This document shows, piece by piece, positions 1 through 7,195 of a stretch of DNA of 64,000 nucleotides. Source of the DNA: Gammaproteobacteria bacterium (GTDB lineage Bacteria > Pseudomonadota > Gammaproteobacteria > Steroidobacterales > Steroidobacteraceae); contig JANYHD010000039.1 in NCBI GenBank assembly GCA_025359205.1, forward strand, positions 1 to 64,000, written 5' to 3'. The translations under genes and the position numbers were made by a program. How positions within the stretch are numbered: position 1 is the stretch's first letter; every line of letters starts with the position of its first letter. The notes beneath the pieces are model-generated. The model was not told where the DNA came from and searched no databases. It worked only from the letters and a program-made list of their open reading frames with translations.

Positions 1-1
1 C

Positions 2-295
2 TCGCCGGCCCAACGTATCAACACGCTGCGCAACAGTGGACGTGTCCATCTATACCTCACGCGGACACCTACACTCGTCCGCGCAAGCATCATCTACACG
101 TCAGTACCCCGTTGGGAATGCGGCCGTGACCAAACGCTTACTCTCCGGCTACGGTTCCAGCGTCTGATTGGGGGCCGACTGCAGGCGATCGGTTCTTATC
201 CGATCAGATACGACAACGGCGGGAACGAGAGGAGACCGTCCACGATGTATTCAACGCTTTGCATCCGTCGACACGCGGATTTTCAACGGGTATAA
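2..295 (+). other. Unassigned open frame at the left edge; no recognisable gene
   Basis: One frame stays open from the window edge to a TAA at 293-295 (97 sense codons) without a credible internal start, so it could be the 3' end of a gene that begins outside the window. The predicted residues match no family I recognise. A second frame is open from 3 to a TGA at 165-167, so openness alone is weak evidence here. The last codons overlap the tRNA-Phe-like repeat at 269-286, so any gene here would have been cut at an integration boundary. Confidence 0.2.
269..286 (-). repeat. Putative attachment-site copy: 18-bp duplicate of tRNA-Phe
   Basis: These 18 bases are identical and in the same orientation to 3351-3368 inside the tRNA-Phe gene. 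They span its anticodon loop, the 3' anticodon strand and the variable loop (tRNA positions 32-49). Tyrosine integrases of islands and prophages often recombine at this part of a tRNA and leave such a direct repeat at the far end. The copy lies downstream of the tRNA 3' end, the side where such elements insert. Similarity stops sharply on both sides, so only a core is shared. Confidence 0.7.
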
Positions 296-349
296 CTGTT
301 TATGAAGCAATCACTTGCAGAGCTTGCCAGCCCCCGTTTCAGCCTCACC

Positions 350-380
350 CTGGCACATTCCTGGCACATTCCTGGCACAC
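350..380. repeat. Tandem 11-bp repeats next to the att copy
   Basis: The unit CTGGCACATTC occurs at 350-360 and 361-371, followed by a partial third copy (CTGGCACA, then C) from 372. Short head-to-tail repeats near an attachment core resemble the arm-type binding sites of tyrosine integrases. No integrase gene is visible, so this role is inferred from position and pattern. Confidence 0.45.
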
Positions 381-440
381 CCAATCTGGGTTCGACACAT
401 ATGCGTCACACTGTGGAAAATTTGGAGCAACCAACGCGCT

Positions 441-1517
441 TCATGACTGCTCCGCTCCAGTCAAAATTCTAAAGAGGGGCGTATTGATGTAGTAGTTGCT
501 CCTTCCGATCTTGCGTTTCCGCAAAATGCCGCCCGCAACCAGAGCGTCCAAGTACTTCGTCGCAGTCAGACGCGAAACATCCAGGTCGCGCTGAATAAAC
601 TCGATCTTGGTGTAGGGGTGACTAAAGAGATTATTGAGCAGATCCTGGCTGTAAAACTTGTAGTGTGCGCGAAGTTTTTGCTTCGTCTTCATCAGGAGCG
701 TGCGAATGGAATGGATCGTAGTGACCGTTTCTGCGGCAGTCACGTCTATGGCGGTCAGCATGTACAAGACCCAGTCCTCCCAAGTGTCCTGCTCCCGCAC
801 GCTCTGCAGCAGCCGGTAATAGTCCACCTTGGTGCGGACAATGTGTCGGCTGAGATACAAGACCGGGATGTCCAGGAGCCGTTCTTTGACGAGGTACAAC
901 ACATTGACGATGCGTCCGGTGCGGCCATTGCCATCGTAGAACGGGTGGATGCTTTCGAACTGGTGATGAATCAGCGCCATGCGTATGAGCGGGTCGACAT
1001 CATAGGCTGGCTCGCCGTGCCAGAATTTCTCCAGTTCGCCCAGCAGGCGTTTCACTTCGTTGCCATCTTGTGGAGGTGTATACACGGTCCGGCCGGCAGC
1101 ATCTTTGAGTACTGTGCCCGGGAGTTTGCGGAGCCCTGCTTTGTTGGCTTCGAGCTCTCGTTGAATGTCGATAACGGTGTTCAGCGTTAGCAGCCCGGTG
1201 ACGCGCACCTTCTCGTACCCCAGCTTCAACGCCTGCCGGTAGCGCAATACTTCCTTCGCTGTCGCGCCAAACTGGCCGGGCGTAGGATCGTCCTCGCGAT
1301 AGAGCTCATCGTGGGTCGTGATGATGTTCTCGATCGCGGAGCTGTCCTTCGCCTCCTGCAAGCCAAGGGTATTGATGAGAATGGCCTGATTGGGGATGGT
1401 GGCCGCCACACCCTTGAGCTCCGCCAGGCTGCGACTTGCCGCCGCCATTTTTTTTAGTATGGCGGGGGTCTCGAAGCGCGTGGGCTTTAGATTGTGAAGA
1501 GGGGATATGGTCGTCAT
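441..1517 (-). CDS. Fic family protein (AMP-transferase type, self-inhibited)
   Basis: A 358-residue Fic protein, expected to transfer a nucleotide (usually AMP) to a target protein in the cytoplasm. The catalytic motif HPFYDGNGRTGR sits near residues 191-202 with all key residues present. An inhibitory-helix motif of the S-x-x-x-E-N type (SSAIEN) lies near residue 60, the arrangement of Fic proteins that block their own ATP site and need no separate antitoxin. A winged-helix segment at the C-terminus resembles those of many Fic/DUF4172-like proteins. The ATG at 1517 is preferred over an upstream TTG at 1556, which would add 13 unlikely residues. The gene stands alone between the att-like repeat and an insertion sequence, as island cargo. 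The target is unknown. Confidence 0.88.
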   Translation of the reverse strand: MTTISPLHNLKPTRFETPAILKKMAAASRSLAELKGVAATIPNQAILINTLGLQEAKDSSAIENIITTHDELYREDDPTPGQFGATAKEVLRYRQALKLGYEKVRVTGLLTLNTVIDIQRELEANKAGLRKLPGTVLKDAAGRTVYTPPQDGNEVKRLLGELEKFWHGEPAYDVDPLIRMALIHHQFESIHPFYDGNGRTGRIVNVLYLVKERLLDIPVLYLSRHIVRTKVDYYRLLQSVREQDTWEDWVLYMLTAIDVTAAETVTTIHSIRTLLMKTKQKLRAHYKFYSQDLLNNLFSHPYTKIEFIQRDLDVSRLTATKYLDALVAGGILRKRKIGRSNYYINTPLFRILTGAEQS

Positions 1518-1600
1518 TTGCCGCTTTACCAGTGCCGTATTATATATATATAGCAAACCGGCTTTTACTATACATGTTCTGCAAACCTGTAAAGCAACTC
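1518..1600 (-). promoter_or_regulatory. AT-rich upstream region and possible promoter of the fic gene
   Basis: The stretch just upstream of fic is far more AT-rich than the rest of the window and contains an alternating TA tract at about 1540-1551. On the minus strand TTTACA followed after 15 bases by TATAGT is a possible promoter with a short spacer. No clear ribosome binding site precedes the ATG. Confidence 0.3.
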
Positions 1601-1733
1601 AATTGGCTCTATGCACGTCGTGGCGCGGACTACCTGGACTGCTTGCAAACCTTTGATTTGTTGGTGCGGTGCTGCCACCGAAACGCGCGCCCAAGCCATT
1701 AAAAGCATGGGCTTTAGCCCGAGGTGATGCGCC

Positions 1734-1755
1734 AGTTGCCCCCATAGTTGCCCCC
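1734..1755. repeat. Pair of 10-bp direct repeats with 12-bp period
   Basis: AGTTGCCCCC occurs at 1734-1743 and 1746-1755, just outside the left end of the insertion sequence. A small hairpin (GGGCTTTAGCCC) lies beside it at about 1710-1721. The rest of the 250-base gap between fic and the insertion sequence holds nothing I can name. Like the repeats at 350, the pattern recalls integrase arm sites or the edge of an older integrated element. Confidence 0.35.
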
Positions 1756-1841
1756 GTAGCAATGTGAGCGAGGGGGCGACGTCCCCCCGCTTTTGAGTAG
1801 CACTAGGGTTTAGAGTCTAACCCCGGCCATGGAGGTTGGAC

Positions 1842-2105
1842 GTGAAGAAGCGATTCAGCGAAGAGCAGATCATTGGGTTCCTGCGGGAGGGCGACAAGGG
1901 CGTGGCCGTAAAGGAGCTGTGCCGCAAGGGCGGGTTCTCGGAGGCGAGTTACTACCTGTGGCGCAGCAAGTACGGCGGCATGGATGTATCGGATGCGAAG
2001 CGCCTGAAGGCGCTGGAAGCGGAGAACGGGCGGCTCAAGAAGCTGCTGGCCGAGTCGATGCTCGAGAACGAGGTGACGCGTGAAGCGCTCCGAAAAAAAT
2101 GGTGA
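1842..2105 (+). CDS. IS3-family transposase OrfA
   Basis: An 87-residue DNA-binding transposase subunit. The N-terminal half is a helix-turn-helix typical of IS3-family OrfA; the C-terminal half is a leucine-rich coiled coil for multimer formation (LKALEAENGRLKKLLAE). The GTG at 1842 is chosen because GGAGG ends six bases upstream and relatives begin with the same Lys-Lys-Arg-Phe; a TTG at 1836 is the alternative. Its end carries seven adenines (2093-2099), read A-AAA-AAA in frame, the classical -1 slippage site that fuses OrfA to OrfB in this family. The gene itself looks intact. Confidence 0.88.
   Translation: MKKRFSEEQIIGFLREGDKGVAVKELCRKGGFSEASYYLWRSKYGGMDVSDAKRLKALEAENGRLKKLLAESMLENEVTREALRKKW
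2093..2099 (+). promoter_or_regulatory. Programmed -1 ribosomal frameshift site (A7)
   Basis: Seven adenines fall in the zero frame of orfA as A AAA AAA, four bases before its stop codon. Slipping back one base leads directly into the orfB frame at the ATG at 2099. This is the standard way IS3-family elements make the OrfAB transposase. Confidence 0.75.
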
Positions 2106-2963
2106 CCGCGCCGGCGCGTCGCGAGCTGGTGCGGTGGATGCAGACGAAGGGGCTCACCGAGCGGCGGGGTCTGCAGATCGTACGGATGAGCGCCAGTGCG
2201 CTGCGCTACCAGCCACGCCCGGACCGCAACCACGTTCTGCGAGCTCGCATCGTTGCCCTCGCGCAGCGTCACCGGCGCTATGGCGTGGGCATGATCCACC
2301 TCAAGCTCCGCCAGGCCGGCGAGATCGTCAACTACAAGCGGGTCGAGCGGCTGTATGGGCTGGAGAAGCTGCATATCCGGCGCCGGCGGCGCAAGAAGAT
2401 CCCCGTGGCTGATCGGCAGCCCTTGATCAGGCCAAGCCGGGCCAATGAGATCTGGTCGATGGACTTTGTCTTTGACCGCATCGCTTCGGGCCGGACGCTG
2501 AAGTGTTTGGCGATCGTGGATGATCGCCACGCATGAAGCCGTCGCCGTCGTACCGGAGCACACCATCGGCGGCGACCATCTCACGCGCATCCTGGACGGC
2601 ATCTACTCGCAACGCGGCAAGCCGGCGATGATCCGCACAGACAACGGCCCCGAGTTTACCGGTAAAGCGATGCTGACCTGGGCGCATCGCCACGGGATCG
2701 CTCTGCGGCTCATCGAACCGGGTAAGCCGAATCAAAACGCGTACGTGGAATCGTTCAATGGGCGACTGCGAGATGAGTGTTTGAATGAACACTGGTTCAC
2801 GAGCCTGGCTCACGCTCGCACTGTGATCGAAACCTGGCGACGCGAATACAACGAGGAGAGACCCAAGAAGTCACTGGGCGGGCTGACGCCCGCCCAGTAC
2901 GCAAAGCAGTTGGCCCATAGGGCCGTTACAATGCCGGAAAACTCTAATGCCCTACGCTACTGA
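2099..2963 (+). pseudogene. IS3-family transposase OrfB, broken by a one-base insertion
   Basis: This should encode the DDE integrase-like catalytic domain. The first frame (2099-2536) holds the HTH_21-type region and the first catalytic Asp (WSMDFVFD). A second frame (open to 2963) continues with the second Asp (RTDNGPEF) and the Glu ([11 protein letters not shown]). The break is at about 2522-2527: relatives read Val-Asp-Asp-Ala-Thr-His-Glu, and removing one C from GATGATCGCCACG restores exactly that. The first frame instead ends 5 codons later. The three acidic residues are thus split between frames, so no active transposase is expected from this copy. Confidence 0.85.
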
Positions 2964-2980
2964 AAGCGGGGGGACGTCGG

Positions 2981-3286
2981 AAGTACCCCGCTGAGCTCTA
3001 CCGCCCATCGACACGGCCTTACGCGGGTTTACCGGATCTGCAGTATCCGTTCCATGATCGCACCGTCACGGTCACTCAATGCGGTCGCCTGTGTTTTGGC
3101 AGACGCAAGATCAACCTCAGTGCCGTGTTCGCCGGTCAGATGGTCGGCATCCGCGAGGTCAGCGAAAGGATCTGGATGGTCACCTTCATGCACTACGATC
3201 TGGGCTTCTTCGATCACGAGTCCACTCGCGTCGAATGTGCCCCAAACCCCTTCAGTGCTAAAGTGTCAACCATGTCTCCGGCATAA
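2981..3286 (+). pseudogene. 3' remnant of an IS481-like transposase gene
   Basis: A frame of 101 codons with no start codon runs from the edge of the IS3-type element to a TAA at 3284-3286. It reads like the C-terminal segment of IS481-like integrase-core transposases: a Pro-Ala-Glu-Leu-Tyr opening, then YPFHDRTVTVTQCGR, GRRKINLSAVFAGQ and FMHYDLGFFD. The catalytic domain is missing. The remnant begins immediately where the IS3-type element ends, and nothing resembling its 5' part lies on the other side of that element, so the upstream portion was probably deleted. Confidence 0.8.
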
Positions 3287-3323
3287 ACCGTCAGCGATCT
3301 GACCGGAATAGACCGCAACTTAG

Positions 3324-3399
3324 TGGTGGCCAGGGGTGGAATTGAACCACCGACACGCGGATTTTCAATCCGCTGCTCTACCAACTGAGCTACCTGGCC
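3324..3399 (-). tRNA. tRNA-Phe (GAA)
   Basis: A complete cloverleaf of 76 bases with encoded CCA. The acceptor stem GGCCAGG pairs with CCTGGCC, the anticodon stem GCGGA pairs with TCCGC around the loop TTGAAAA (anticodon GAA), and the T arm reads GGTTCAATTCC-type sequence. It lies downstream of mutY-yggX on the same strand. Bases 3351-3368 are repeated at 269-286, marking this tRNA as an integration site. Confidence 0.97.
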
Positions 3400-3474
3400 G
3401 CCGGAAACGGGGTCGCGTATTAGACCGGGCCTACTGCGCCAGCGTCAAGCAGAACGCGGTAGCGGCGCTCGAAA

Positions 3475-3747
3475 TCAGGCTTCCGGCGGCTTGAATTCAG
3501 CGGGGCGGTCGGAGCCGGATCCGAAGAAGAATTTCTCCATCTCGGACTCGAGGAACTTGCGGGCCTTGGGCTCCAGCGGCGAGAGGCGGTATTCATTCAT
3601 CAGCATGACCTGGTGCTTGACCCAGCGGGACCAACCCTCGCGCGAGACCGATTCATAGATACGCTGGCCGAGCGGCCCCGGATAGGGCACGCGCTCGAGG
3701 CCAGGCGCCTCGCTTTTGAGGACGACACATTGAACAGTGCGGGTCAT
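3475..3747 (-). CDS. yggX: Probable Fe(II)-trafficking protein YggX
   Basis: A 90-residue cytoplasmic protein of the YggX family, linked in enterics to protection of iron-sulfur proteins from oxidative damage. It has the family's near-N-terminal Cys ([14 protein letters not shown]), the [12 protein letters not shown] segment and the [19 protein letters not shown] core, at the usual length. Its start overlaps the last bases of mutY (ATGA), so the two are translationally coupled. The pairing fits, because MutY carries a 4Fe-4S cluster. tRNA-Phe follows 75 bases downstream. Confidence 0.95.
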   Translation of the reverse strand: MTRTVQCVVLKSEAPGLERVPYPGPLGQRIYESVSREGWSRWVKHQVMLMNEYRLSPLEPKARKFLESEMEKFFFGSGSDRPAEFKPPEA

Positions 3748-4844
3748 GACAGGCTCTGGATCAGTGCGCTGACGGGGGCCGGGAGCCCGAGGCGTTCGGG
3801 CTTGGCAGGGTTATACCAGAGCACGGGTGGGCCATCCATCACGCCGCTCCAGCCAGTGCAGCTGGCCAGAAGCGGTGAGATTTCCAGTTGGAAGTGCGTG
3901 AAGGCGTGGCGAATGATCGTGCGCGATTGCGGTTCCACCTCGGCGGCGGCGAGCCGCGTCTCGGCAAACAACCGGGCAGCTTCGATACTTGGAAACTGCG
4001 GCGGACACCACAACCCGCCCCACACCCCCCGTTCGGCGCGGCGCTCAAGCAGCACGCTGCCATCCGCCTGGCGCGCGAGCAGCATCACCACGCTGCGGGT
4101 GCGGCGCGCCACGCGCGGCCGCGCCGTGGGCAGTTCATGCTGGCGTCCACTGCGGCGCGCGCTGCAACCCTGCTCGAGCGGACAAGCCGGGCACAGCGGG
4201 CGGCGGCGCACGCAGATCGTTGCGCCCAGGTCCATGATCGCCTGCGTGTACACCGCGACGTCGTGCCCGGGCGTGCAGGCTTCGGCCAGCTCCCACAGTC
4301 GTTCCTGCACGGCGCGCTGACTCGTCACGCCCGCCACGGCGAAGTAGCGCGCCAGCACGCGCCGCACGTTGCCGTCGAGAATCGCGGCGCATTCGCCCGC
4401 ACTCAGCGCACGGATCGCCGCTGCGGTCGAGCGACCAATGCCCGGCAGTGTCGCAAGCGTGGCAGCGGCGGCGGGGAGCTCGCCGCCATGATCGGTCATC
4501 ACGAGCTGTGCGGCGCGGTGCAGATTGCGCGCACGCGAGTAGTAACCCAGGCCCGACCAGAGGTGCAGCACTTCATCGAGCGGCGCGGCGGCCAGCGTAG
4601 CGGGGTCGGGAAACCGTTGCATGAAGCGGTCGAAATACCCGATCACGGTGGCGACCTGGGTCTGCTGCAGCATGATCTCGGATACCCAGACGCGATAGGG
4701 CGTCGGGTTGCGCTGCCAGGGCAGATCGTGCCGGCCGTGGCGCGCGTGCCAGGCGAGCAGCGCCGGAGCCATGGCCGCCGTCGCTGCGGTGCTTGCGGCT
4801 GCAGCTCGGCTACTTCGCTGGTTGGTGGCCGCCTTCATGTCCAT
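3744..4844 (-). CDS. mutY: Adenine DNA glycosylase MutY
   Basis: Removes adenine mispaired with 8-oxoguanine. The helix-hairpin-helix glycosylase core carries the catalytic Glu in [12 protein letters not shown] and the Asp in [11 protein letters not shown]. The 4Fe-4S ligands are spaced C-x6-C-x2-C-x5-C ([17 protein letters not shown]). A C-terminal NUDIX-like domain for 8-oxoguanine recognition follows. The first ATG gives 366 residues with an Ala/Ser-rich, probably untranslated lead. The ATG at 4772 (342 residues, beginning Met-Ala-Pro-Ala-Leu-Leu) matches family starts better; neither has a strong ribosome site. It is coupled to yggX and preceded 18 bases upstream by a small gene of unknown function. 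Confidence 0.96.
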   Translation of the reverse strand: MDMKAATNQRSSRAAAASTAATAAMAPALLAWHARHGRHDLPWQRNPTPYRVWVSEIMLQQTQVATVIGYFDRFMQRFPDPATLAAAPLDEVLHLWSGLGYYSRARNLHRAAQLVMTDHGGELPAAAATLATLPGIGRSTAAAIRALSAGECAAILDGNVRRVLARYFAVAGVTSQRAVQERLWELAEACTPGHDVAVYTQAIMDLGATICVRRRPLCPACPLEQGCSARRSGRQHELPTARPRVARRTRSVVMLLARQADGSVLLERRAERGVWGGLWCPPQFPSIEAARLFAETRLAAAEVEPQSRTIIRHAFTHFQLEISPLLASCTGWSGVMDGPPVLWYNPAKPERLGLPAPVSALIQSLS

Positions 4845-4862
4845 CCGGCGGATGAGTGTACG

Positions 4863-5117
4863 TCAACGCTGGTCGGGTGGCGTCGCGGCACGCACCAGGC
4901 GCGGCATATTCCGCGCTTTATGGGCGATGTGATCTTCGGCGGCTCGCACCAGGTCGATGCGCAATCGGTCGGCGACACTGACCACGCTGACCAGCAGCTC
5001 GCCCAACTCCTGCTCGGCGGGCGAGCGCTCGCCCGCTGGCAGCCGCGCGCGCGCCTGGGCATACACCTGCAGCGCGAGCTTCAGGGCCACGAAGTCCTGA
5101 CTGTCGTGATGGGTCAC
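4863..5117 (-). CDS. Small hypothetical protein upstream of mutY
   Basis: An 84-residue, mostly helical, soluble protein (His-Asp-rich start, then a long amphipathic region with DRLRIDLVRAAEDHIAHKAR). I do not recognise the family. It sits 18 bases before mutY on the same strand, has codon use like its neighbours, and the opposite-strand frames look like shadows, so it is probably real. A role with mutY/yggX is only suggested by position. Confidence 0.55.
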   Translation of the reverse strand: MTHHDSQDFVALKLALQVYAQARARLPAGERSPAEQELGELLVSVVSVADRLRIDLVRAAEDHIAHKARNMPRLVRAATPPDQR

Positions 5118-5193
5118 GCCCGCATTATCAGCCTGATGCGACGCTGCACCAGCCTGTCGGCGCTCACCGACAGGCTGGCGAACTTAAGGCGCC

Positions 5194-7116
5194 TTATTTC
5201 TCGGCTTCGAGCTTCTCGATTTCGTCCATCAGGCGATTCATGCGCGCGGCCAACGCGCGGTACGGCGCGGGTGTTGCCATGTCGATGCCGGCGCGCTTGT
5301 AGAGCTCGTAGGGATAATCCGACCCACCGGCACTCAGCAGCGTGAGGAACCGCGCGCGGGCCGGGGCGCCCTCCTTCAGGATCTGGTCGGTCAGTTCGGC
5401 GGCGCCCGCCATCGAGGTGGCGTACTGGTACACATAGAAGTTGTAGTAGAAGTGCGGCACCACCGCCCACTCGATGCAGTACTCCGGCTCGATCTTCATG
5501 ACGCCTTCGGCCTCGCCGTAGTATTTGCGCAGCACGCTGCAGTACATCTCCGTCATGCGCTCGACCGACAGCGGTTTGCCCCGCTCCAGCTCCTCGTGGA
5601 TCGCGAGCTCGAATTCCGCGAACTGCACCTGGCGGAAGAAGGTCTGGCGAATCGACTCCACCCCCGCACCCAGGTAATAGAGTTTTTCCTGGCGGGTCGG
5701 CGCATGCGCGACCATGTAGTCGTTGAGCAGCATCTCGTTGCCGATCGAAGCGGACTCGGCGATGAAGGTCGAGTAGTTTGATTTCTCGTATGGCTGCGCC
5801 CGCGCGGCGAGCAGCGTGTGCACCGCATGACCCCACTCATGCGCCAGCACCGACAGAGAGGTGATATCGCCGTTGTGGTTCAGCAGCAGGTACGGATGCA
5901 CGTCGTAGGCGCTGCCGTTCATGTAGGCGCCGAGCTTCTTGCCTTCGCCGGGATACACGCTCATCCAGCTCGAAGCAAAGCCCTTGCGCATCAGGCTCAG
6001 GTAATCCTCGCCCAGCGGCTGCAGCGCCTCGAGCGTGATGCGCTCGGATTCTGGCACATCGAACTTCGGTTGGACATCGAGCTTAAACATCGGCGGGTAG
6101 TTGTCGTAGTAGTGCAGGTCATCGGTGATGCCCAGCAGGCGCTTGCGCATCTTCAGGTACCGATGGAGCGTCGGCAGCGCGGCATTCGCCTCGGTGACCA
6201 GCGTGCGATACACCGCATCCGGCATGTTGTCCGGGAACTGCGCGGCCTGCAGTGCGGTCGCAAACTTGCGCGATTGCGCCGTGAAATGATCGCCCATCAC
6301 CTGTGTGGTCAGCATCGAGCCGGCGGTGCCCTCGAACTTCTTCCACGCACCCCAGTACTGGTCAAACACGAGCTTGCGGTCGGCGCGATTGGGCGACTGG
6401 CGGTATTTCTCGTACTTGGCCTGGGAGAGTTTGACCTGGGTGCCATCGCTCAGGGTCACGGTTGGCGTCGGCAGCTCGGCATTCGCGAGCACGCTGTGCA
6501 GAGTGTCGGGCTGCGCCAGTACACTGCCCGCAGACGCAAGGATGCCCTCGGCCTCGACACCGAGCGTGTGTGGCGCGGCGCGCAGCGTGTTGTCGAGGAA
6601 ATAGTTGAAGCGGCTCTTGAGCGTCTTGTCCGCTGCGAGGTACGCCCGGATTTTCTTAGCGCCGACCTGCAGGATCTCGGGGGCCACCCAGGCGGTGCTC
6701 TCGGCGACGTGCGTGCCGAGCGCCTGTGCCTGCTGGTTGCGCTCCAGGTTGGTGCCGACCCGCAGGTCCTGGTCTGATGCGAGCGAGGCGTAGGTCGCGA
6801 GCCGCGAGGCTTCGCGGTTCACGTCGCTGATTGCGACCAGCGCACTAGCGAGCGCAGCGGCGCTTTTGCCGAGCGTACCTTTGTAGGAGACGAGCTTGTC
6901 GGCGGCCGCCTTGGTCCGGGCGTAAGACTCATCCCAGGCCTTCGGCGTGGGGTAGAGGTCGGCCAGATCCCACATCGTGTGATCGCTGATGGAGGCGATC
7001 GGCGCACCTGCGGCTGGCGCGGCAGCCTCGGCGGCCCGCGCGGGCTGCGCAACTGCAAATGGTGCGCCCAGCAAAAACAGGGACAGCAAACGGACAAGAC
7101 CTGAGTATCGGGACAT
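5194..7116 (-). CDS. Oligoendopeptidase F-like M3 metallopeptidase, secreted
   Basis: A 640-residue zinc peptidase of family M3B, cleaving oligopeptides. A signal peptide (hydrophobic run to Ala-Gln-Pro-Ala-Arg-Ala) predicts export to the periplasm, unlike classical cytoplasmic PepF. The zinc motif HEWGH lies near residue 427, with a downstream Glu in FIAESASIGNE as third ligand. The PepF-type N-terminal helical domain is present. It is likely transcribed alone, as uup ends 79 bases upstream. Specificity cannot be read from sequence. Confidence 0.93.
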   Translation of the reverse strand: MSRYSGLVRLLSLFLLGAPFAVAQPARAAEAAAPAAGAPIASISDHTMWDLADLYPTPKAWDESYARTKAAADKLVSYKGTLGKSAAALASALVAISDVNREASRLATYASLASDQDLRVGTNLERNQQAQALGTHVAESTAWVAPEILQVGAKKIRAYLAADKTLKSRFNYFLDNTLRAAPHTLGVEAEGILASAGSVLAQPDTLHSVLANAELPTPTVTLSDGTQVKLSQAKYEKYRQSPNRADRKLVFDQYWGAWKKFEGTAGSMLTTQVMGDHFTAQSRKFATALQAAQFPDNMPDAVYRTLVTEANAALPTLHRYLKMRKRLLGITDDLHYYDNYPPMFKLDVQPKFDVPESERITLEALQPLGEDYLSLMRKGFASSWMSVYPGEGKKLGAYMNGSAYDVHPYLLLNHNGDITSLSVLAHEWGHAVHTLLAARAQPYEKSNYSTFIAESASIGNEMLLNDYMVAHAPTRQEKLYYLGAGVESIRQTFFRQVQFAEFELAIHEELERGKPLSVERMTEMYCSVLRKYYGEAEGVMKIEPEYCIEWAVVPHFYYNFYVYQYATSMAGAAELTDQILKEGAPARARFLTLLSAGGSDYPYELYKRAGIDMATPAPYRALAARMNRLMDEIEKLEAEK

Positions 7117-7195
7117 GTTGGTACCCTTAGGTAGCGAGGGAGTGAGGGGCGCGATTCTACGGCGGGGACTGGCCGCCGGCCAGTGCCACTCGGAC

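Larger units (their letters stand above)
1777..2979 (+). mobile_element. IS3-family (IS407-group-like) insertion sequence, about 1.2 kb
   Basis: The element is bounded by inverted repeats. Bases 1777-1793 are matched exactly by the reverse complement of 2963-2979, with weaker similarity further in. It carries orfA and a frame-shifted orfB read by programmed -1 slippage, the layout of IS3-family elements. The first protein has the helix-turn-helix of the IS407/IS1400 type. Four-base flanks at the two ends do not match, so no target duplication is visible. The ends may be off by one or two bases. Confidence 0.88.

Noticed and set aside
259-492. Plus-strand 77-codon frame near the att copy
   Set aside because: It has no ribosome site, starts in the att repeat, runs through the tandem repeats and overlaps the end of fic; no family pattern.
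1777-2979. A target-site duplication around the IS3-type element
   Set aside because: Four-base flanks at the repeat ends do not match under any shift of one or two bases, so none is claimed.
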